Shown: in pieces, positions 60,203 to 64,000 of the stretch
Numbering within the stretch: position 1 is the stretch's first letter
How the letters are laid out: every line of letters begins with the position of its first letter
Assembly (NCBI GenBank): GCA_904063045.1
Contig: CAJFCJ010000009.1
Coordinates: forward strand, 910,942-974,941
DNA length: 64,000 nucleotides
Reading direction: 5' to 3'
From: Dimorphilus gyrociliatus
Lineage: Eukaryota > Annelida > Polychaeta > Dinophilidae
Position numbers and translations under genes: made by a program
Notes under the pieces: generated by a model
Database searches by the model: none
Seen by the model: only the letters and a program-made list of their open reading frames with translations
What the model was told of the DNA's origin: nothing

Positions 60203-60600
60203 TCCTTAGGATTCTTTATATATACATATAGACGGCAATAACGAATTAATTTGATAGTTTTAGTATAAGACAATGCGCAGATTTAAAGCACAATAGACCA
60301 TTTGTAAATGTATACTTGTATAGATGCAATTATAGTTATAGAGAGCAATAATGCTTTATGCCTTATTTTGTCATTTGTCTGCATGTTTAGAGCTTAAAAA
60401 TAATTAATACACAGAGATCACAACGCTGACAGTAGGTTCAAGTTTCTAAATTAAATTATTTTTGAATATTACTTCTTTGAATACTTCACGTTTCTCTCTA
60501 AGCAATCAGTAAGTAATTGTAGGCCTACATTTTTATTAAACTTTGAAAGGTCAAGGTCAAAAGTGGCGCCGCCATACTTCAAAAAAAAATTCTGGTTCCG
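60203..60600. other. Intergenic, stonin / RPL6
   Basis: 3' flank of stonin and promoter of RPL6. A GTGGCGCCGCCAT patch lies at about 60563-60575, just upstream of the pyrimidine-rich leader. Confidence 0.45.
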
Positions 60601-60642
60601 CTTCCTTTTTGTGCGATCCACGTGAAGAAAGACGTGCTGAAG
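60601..60642 (+). promoter_or_regulatory. RPL6: RPL6 5'-TOP-like non-coding leader exon
   Basis: The pyrimidine-rich CTTCCTTTTTGTG start resembles a 5' terminal oligopyrimidine leader. The exon ends at a clear donor (GAAG/GTAATTTT), and the next acceptor (ATGACAG) is one base before the RPL6 ATG. A TOP leader with an intron before the start codon is typical of ribosomal-protein genes. Confidence 0.55.
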
Positions 60643-60797
60643 GTAATTTTTGCCGAAATTCATCGACTAATTGTTCATTTTTGATAATTAATTTTTGTTA
60701 AGCTTTTTCATAAATTATTCATTTACCGATCGAATTCGAAAAAGCAGCAAACTTTACGTTGTTTTAGTGAAATTTTTATATTTTTAATTATGACAGT

Positions 60798-61658
60798 ATG
60801 GGCATAACACGGCCTCGCAACTATGAACTTGGAAACTCGGGAGTTATGCGTTTCTCCGCAACCCGAATGTACCGAAAGCGTGCAGTATACCGCTTGAAGA
60901 AGAAGGGAGGAGATAAAAAGCAACCCGAAAAGAAAAGCGCCGAAGTTAAAAAGAAGCAAATTGGAGGTGACAAAAACGGTGGAACTAGACTCGTTCGCGT
61001 TAACAGACCAGTAAGTAAAAAATAATTTGTTATAATTCATAATTGACTTAATTTTTTTTACAGCCAAAATCTTACCAAACCGCAGAAGTTTCCCGCAAAC
61101 TGAAAAACAAGAAAGGATGTTTCAGTAAACACAAGAGAAACTTGAGAACCACGATCACTCCTGGAACAGTACTGATCCTCCTCGCAGGACGCCATAAGGG
61201 AAAGAGAGTAGTTTTCCTTAAACAACTGAACTCTGGACTCTTGTTGGTTACCGGACCCTTCCGTTTGAACGGCTGTCCTTTACGTAGAGTTAACCAAATT
61301 TACGTAATCGCTACTAAAACTAAAGTCGACATCTCTAAGATAAGCGTAAGTCTCACATGCATGAAACAGAATTATTGTAAATTAAAATGCTGTATTTTGG
61401 TAGATCCCGGATCGCGTAAATGATGCCTACTTCCGCCGCAAGGTTCTTAAGAAACCTAAACATGCCGAAGGTGAAATTTTCGAACAGAAAAAAGAAGTCT
61501 ATAGTGTATCCGATGAACGTAAAGAAGATCAACTAACAGTCGACAAGAGCGTTCTTGAAGCGATCCGAGCTCATCCGGAAAAGAAGTTGTTATTCGGATA
61601 CTTGGGGGCTATGTTCTCATTGAACAACCGCCAATACCCGCATAAAATGATCTTTTAA
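60798..61658 (+). CDS. RPL6: Large ribosomal subunit protein eL6
   Basis: Three coding exons, 60798-61010, 61064-61345 and 61404-61658, give 249 aa. Family blocks: [94 protein letters not shown] and the C-terminal [11 protein letters not shown]. It is a structural component of the 60S subunit. The N extension is shorter than in human (288 aa). Confidence 0.97.
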
Positions 61659-61824
61659 AAGAGTTTCGATTTTTGAAGAATAAAAAGTGTTTATGACTGA
61701 AAGTTACACGAGTTTCTTTTTGTTAATTTCAAATCAGAATTCTTTTATCTCTTCCGATAAGACACTAATATTTATTAGTGGATATCGTTCTAATATACAA
61801 ATATATTGCCCTATTCGACAAAAG

Positions 61825-62998
61825 TTAAGCTTCGTCATCGTGGTCATTTGTGTCATCGGGTTCATCTTCTTCTGAGTCTTCATCGCCGCTTATTTCCTTA
61901 TTAGCACTTTCTAACCTTTCTAAATGTTTAGCAAGTTCTGCTTCATCAGTTTCGGTTACAGCTCGAGAGGCGTGTTTTACACTAAATTCTCCTCCAGGAT
62001 ACTTTTTTATCGCCTCTTCTATCAAGTTCATGGCTTCGTCCAACTTTTTTGATCCTTCCTTGGCTTCCATTGTTTGAACTGCCATAACATATAACGGTGG
62101 AGCAATAAGATTAATCTGAAATAAGTGCTGTTTAAGCTAGTGTTCTAAATTCAAGCCTTCTTTCTCACCTTCAAAGGAAAGTCATCTGTACACATGTTTA
62201 AACCCTCTTTTAATGCGGCTTTCACAGCGTCGATACCCTCATATCCGTAGCAGGCAACCTCTATATCGGCTCTTAGTTTAGTAGCTTGAGGCGTTAGACG
62301 TCTTTGGATAATAGTCAGTAGTTCAGATTTCGTTTTTTCATCAACTTCACATTCATCTAAAATAGAAGGACTTGATACCGCTAATTTGAAAGCTTCATAT
62401 GCAGCTCCAGGCTTTCCATATTTTTTGTCGAACATCCAGGCAGTTTTAGTATAAAGTTCTTCTAATTGACTATTAGAAGAATATTGTAAGTGTTCTGCAA
62501 CCTGACGTAATATTCTGCAATTCAAAATTTTATTGAGTATTATTTATTAAAGACAATGTCTCACTTACCCATTGACACATTTAGCTTTAGCAAACTTATC
62601 TTCACAGCTTTGTATGTCTTCCGGTGAAACTCTCCTTTTTGATAAATCAATATAACCCTTATCTTTATCTACTCTGAGGACAATGACACATTCCGATCGG
62701 CCGATTCTGATCAATTTATTAATAGATCGAATTCTTCTTCTTGACAATTCACTCAACAATATCATACCTATTATAAGTTAGCTCTTTAGAAAATGATAGA
62801 AACTAACAAACTTGTACCTTCAATATTATTGTACTCCAAGAGATTTACATAGGCCCCCATCTCTGCCACTTGTCGAACATTAACCATAATAACATCGTCG
62901 ACCTAAGAAATAAATTCAATCAAAGACTGCAACGAAAAATAATACCTGGTACTTACTTCAGGAAATCTTTGTTCGTAAAATCTACACGCAAACGGCAT
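61825..62998 (-). CDS. EIF2S1: Translation initiation factor eIF2 alpha
   Basis: Five exons (minus): 62998-62957, 62902-62818, 62767-62569, 62514-62169 and 62115-61825. They give 320 aa (human 315). The S1/OB domain includes [20 protein letters not shown] and the phosphorylation loop [16 protein letters not shown] with the regulatory serine. [40 protein letters not shown] and [15 protein letters not shown] follow, with an acidic C-terminal tail ([20 protein letters not shown]). It is the alpha subunit of the GTPase complex that delivers initiator tRNA and is the target of stress kinases. Convergent with RPL6. Confidence 0.97.
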
Positions 62999-63405
62999 CT
63001 TTGATATAACTGTATTGAGAAAAATGAGACAATTTTAGTATCTAAATAACAATTATACCATATGCAACATCATGCAATTTCAAATAAAAAGAACTCAATT
63101 AAAATAGATGATATATAGCAATATTTGTTTAACTACAGCAAGTTGCTAGAATTCATCAAATGATAATCATTAAGCTCATATGTTGAATACGGTTGTGTAT
63201 GATATTTCACAAGCATATCATGAAAAAAACATGTGAAAACCTTTTTCAGTCGGTTCACGAGGAAATCAACGGAAACGGAATAGTATCAATGCAAGAATGG
63301 TTGGACGGGAACCATACCTCTAAAAAATCGAATACTTCTCTTTCCGGAAGCAGTATATTATAAACAAGTTGAACGATCTCCCAACGTTCACTTGATTTGA
63401 TAAAT
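62999..63405. promoter_or_regulatory. Divergent promoter region EIF2S1 / SLU7
   Basis: Bidirectional spacer of about 400 bases between two housekeeping genes. No other feature recognised. Confidence 0.45.
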
Positions 63406-64000
63406 ATGAGTTTTACTCCTAATTTGCCACCAACTATTTTGGCCCAAATGGCCAAAAAAGAGGAGGATGAGGATGGTGAGGCTGAACAAGGTAAAAAGAA
63501 GAGTAGAGAGGAATACAAAAAACTAAAAGAGTTAGAAGAAGCAAGAAAAGCTGGAACTGCACCGGCTATGAAAGATGAAGAAGGAAAGTAAGTTATAGTA
63601 CTATATAATCGAGATTTACTTTATTCATAGTATATACGATCATTTTCTTTTAGGGATATCAATCCTCATATTCCTCAATATATTATGCAAGCACCTTGGT
63701 ATTTTGGCTCAACAACACCAACTCTTAAACATCAACGTGGAAAGGAAGAATCTGAATCAAGATATAGTGCAATTAGTGAGTGGTACAAAAAAGGTGTAAG
63801 AAAGGTAAGTTGAAACAATAATTTTGAAAATATTTAGAGTATAGACGTTAATAATTCTTTAGGGTGCTGTGGCAACAAAATATAGAAAGGGAGCTTGTGC
63901 AAATTGTGGTGCCATGTCTCACAAAAAAAAGGATTGCTTAGAAAGACCGCGTAAAATTGGTGCAAAATTTACATCTGATGATATTGCTCCTGACGAATTT
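63406..64000 (+). CDS. SLU7: Pre-mRNA splicing factor SLU7, 5' part
   Basis: Exons 63406-63587, 63654-63804 and 63863 to the window edge; the gene continues to the right. The sequence starts [18 protein letters not shown] with a lysine-rich region, then [58 protein letters not shown] and the CCHC zinc knuckle [14 protein letters not shown], followed by [23 protein letters not shown]7 acts in the second catalytic step of splicing, in 3' splice site choice. The window ends inside the SLU7 family domain. Confidence 0.96.

Noticed and set aside
60723-61067. Minus-strand 114-aa frame over RPL6 exon 1
   Set aside because: Antisense shadow of a clear ribosomal protein exon.

Overview
The window looks like a compact, AT-rich nuclear genome of a ciliated protostome animal. 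Three innexin genes point to an invertebrate animal, since innexins form invertebrate gap junctions. An FBXL13-like axonemal protein points to motile cilia. Introns are short GT-AG introns, mostly 45-80 nt, and genes sit a few hundred bases apart on both strands. A compact lophotrochozoan such as a small annelid would fit, but that is inference. No prokaryotic features were seen.

Layout. 1-10 kb: 3' end of an FBXL13-like gene, an innexin (-), a RING-H2 ligase, then two near-identical tandem innexins with decayed mariner-like transposase relics beside the second copy. 10-21 kb: PUM3 (-), PCID2, a TFIIIA-like zinc-finger gene (-), an orphan coiled-coil gene (-), METAP1D and RBM42 (-). 21.4-23.9 kb: a gene-poor stretch with simple repeats. 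24-33 kb: an orphan coiled-coil gene, an EXD1-like gene (-), EARS2, TRAPPC2 (-) and TMCO1 (-). 33-41 kb: the most unusual region. It holds two tandem orphan genes with near-identical bodies and different C-terminal tails, a decayed third copy, and a gene ending in 12 units of exactly 142 bp. Each of these units carries a complete 66-nt, phase-symmetric exon plus its intron. 41-47 kb: purple acid phosphatase ACP7 (-), an IAP-like BIR/RING gene and an SLC46-like transporter. 47-64 kb: a DENND3-like Rab GEF (25 exons), ASPDH, a stonin, RPL6, EIF2S1 (-) and the 5' part of SLU7.

Most genes are conserved single-copy housekeeping genes: translation (EARS2, RPL6, EIF2S1, PUM3, GTF3A-like), mRNA processing and export (PCID2, SLU7, RBM42) and membrane traffic (TRAPPC2, DENND3, stonin, TMCO1). 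I see no operon logic. The accessory biology is the innexin tandem and the 33-41 kb orphan family. Gene structures were assembled by hand from splice signals, reading-frame phase and remembered family sequences. Internal boundaries that keep phase are reliable; 5' ends and UTR exons are less so.
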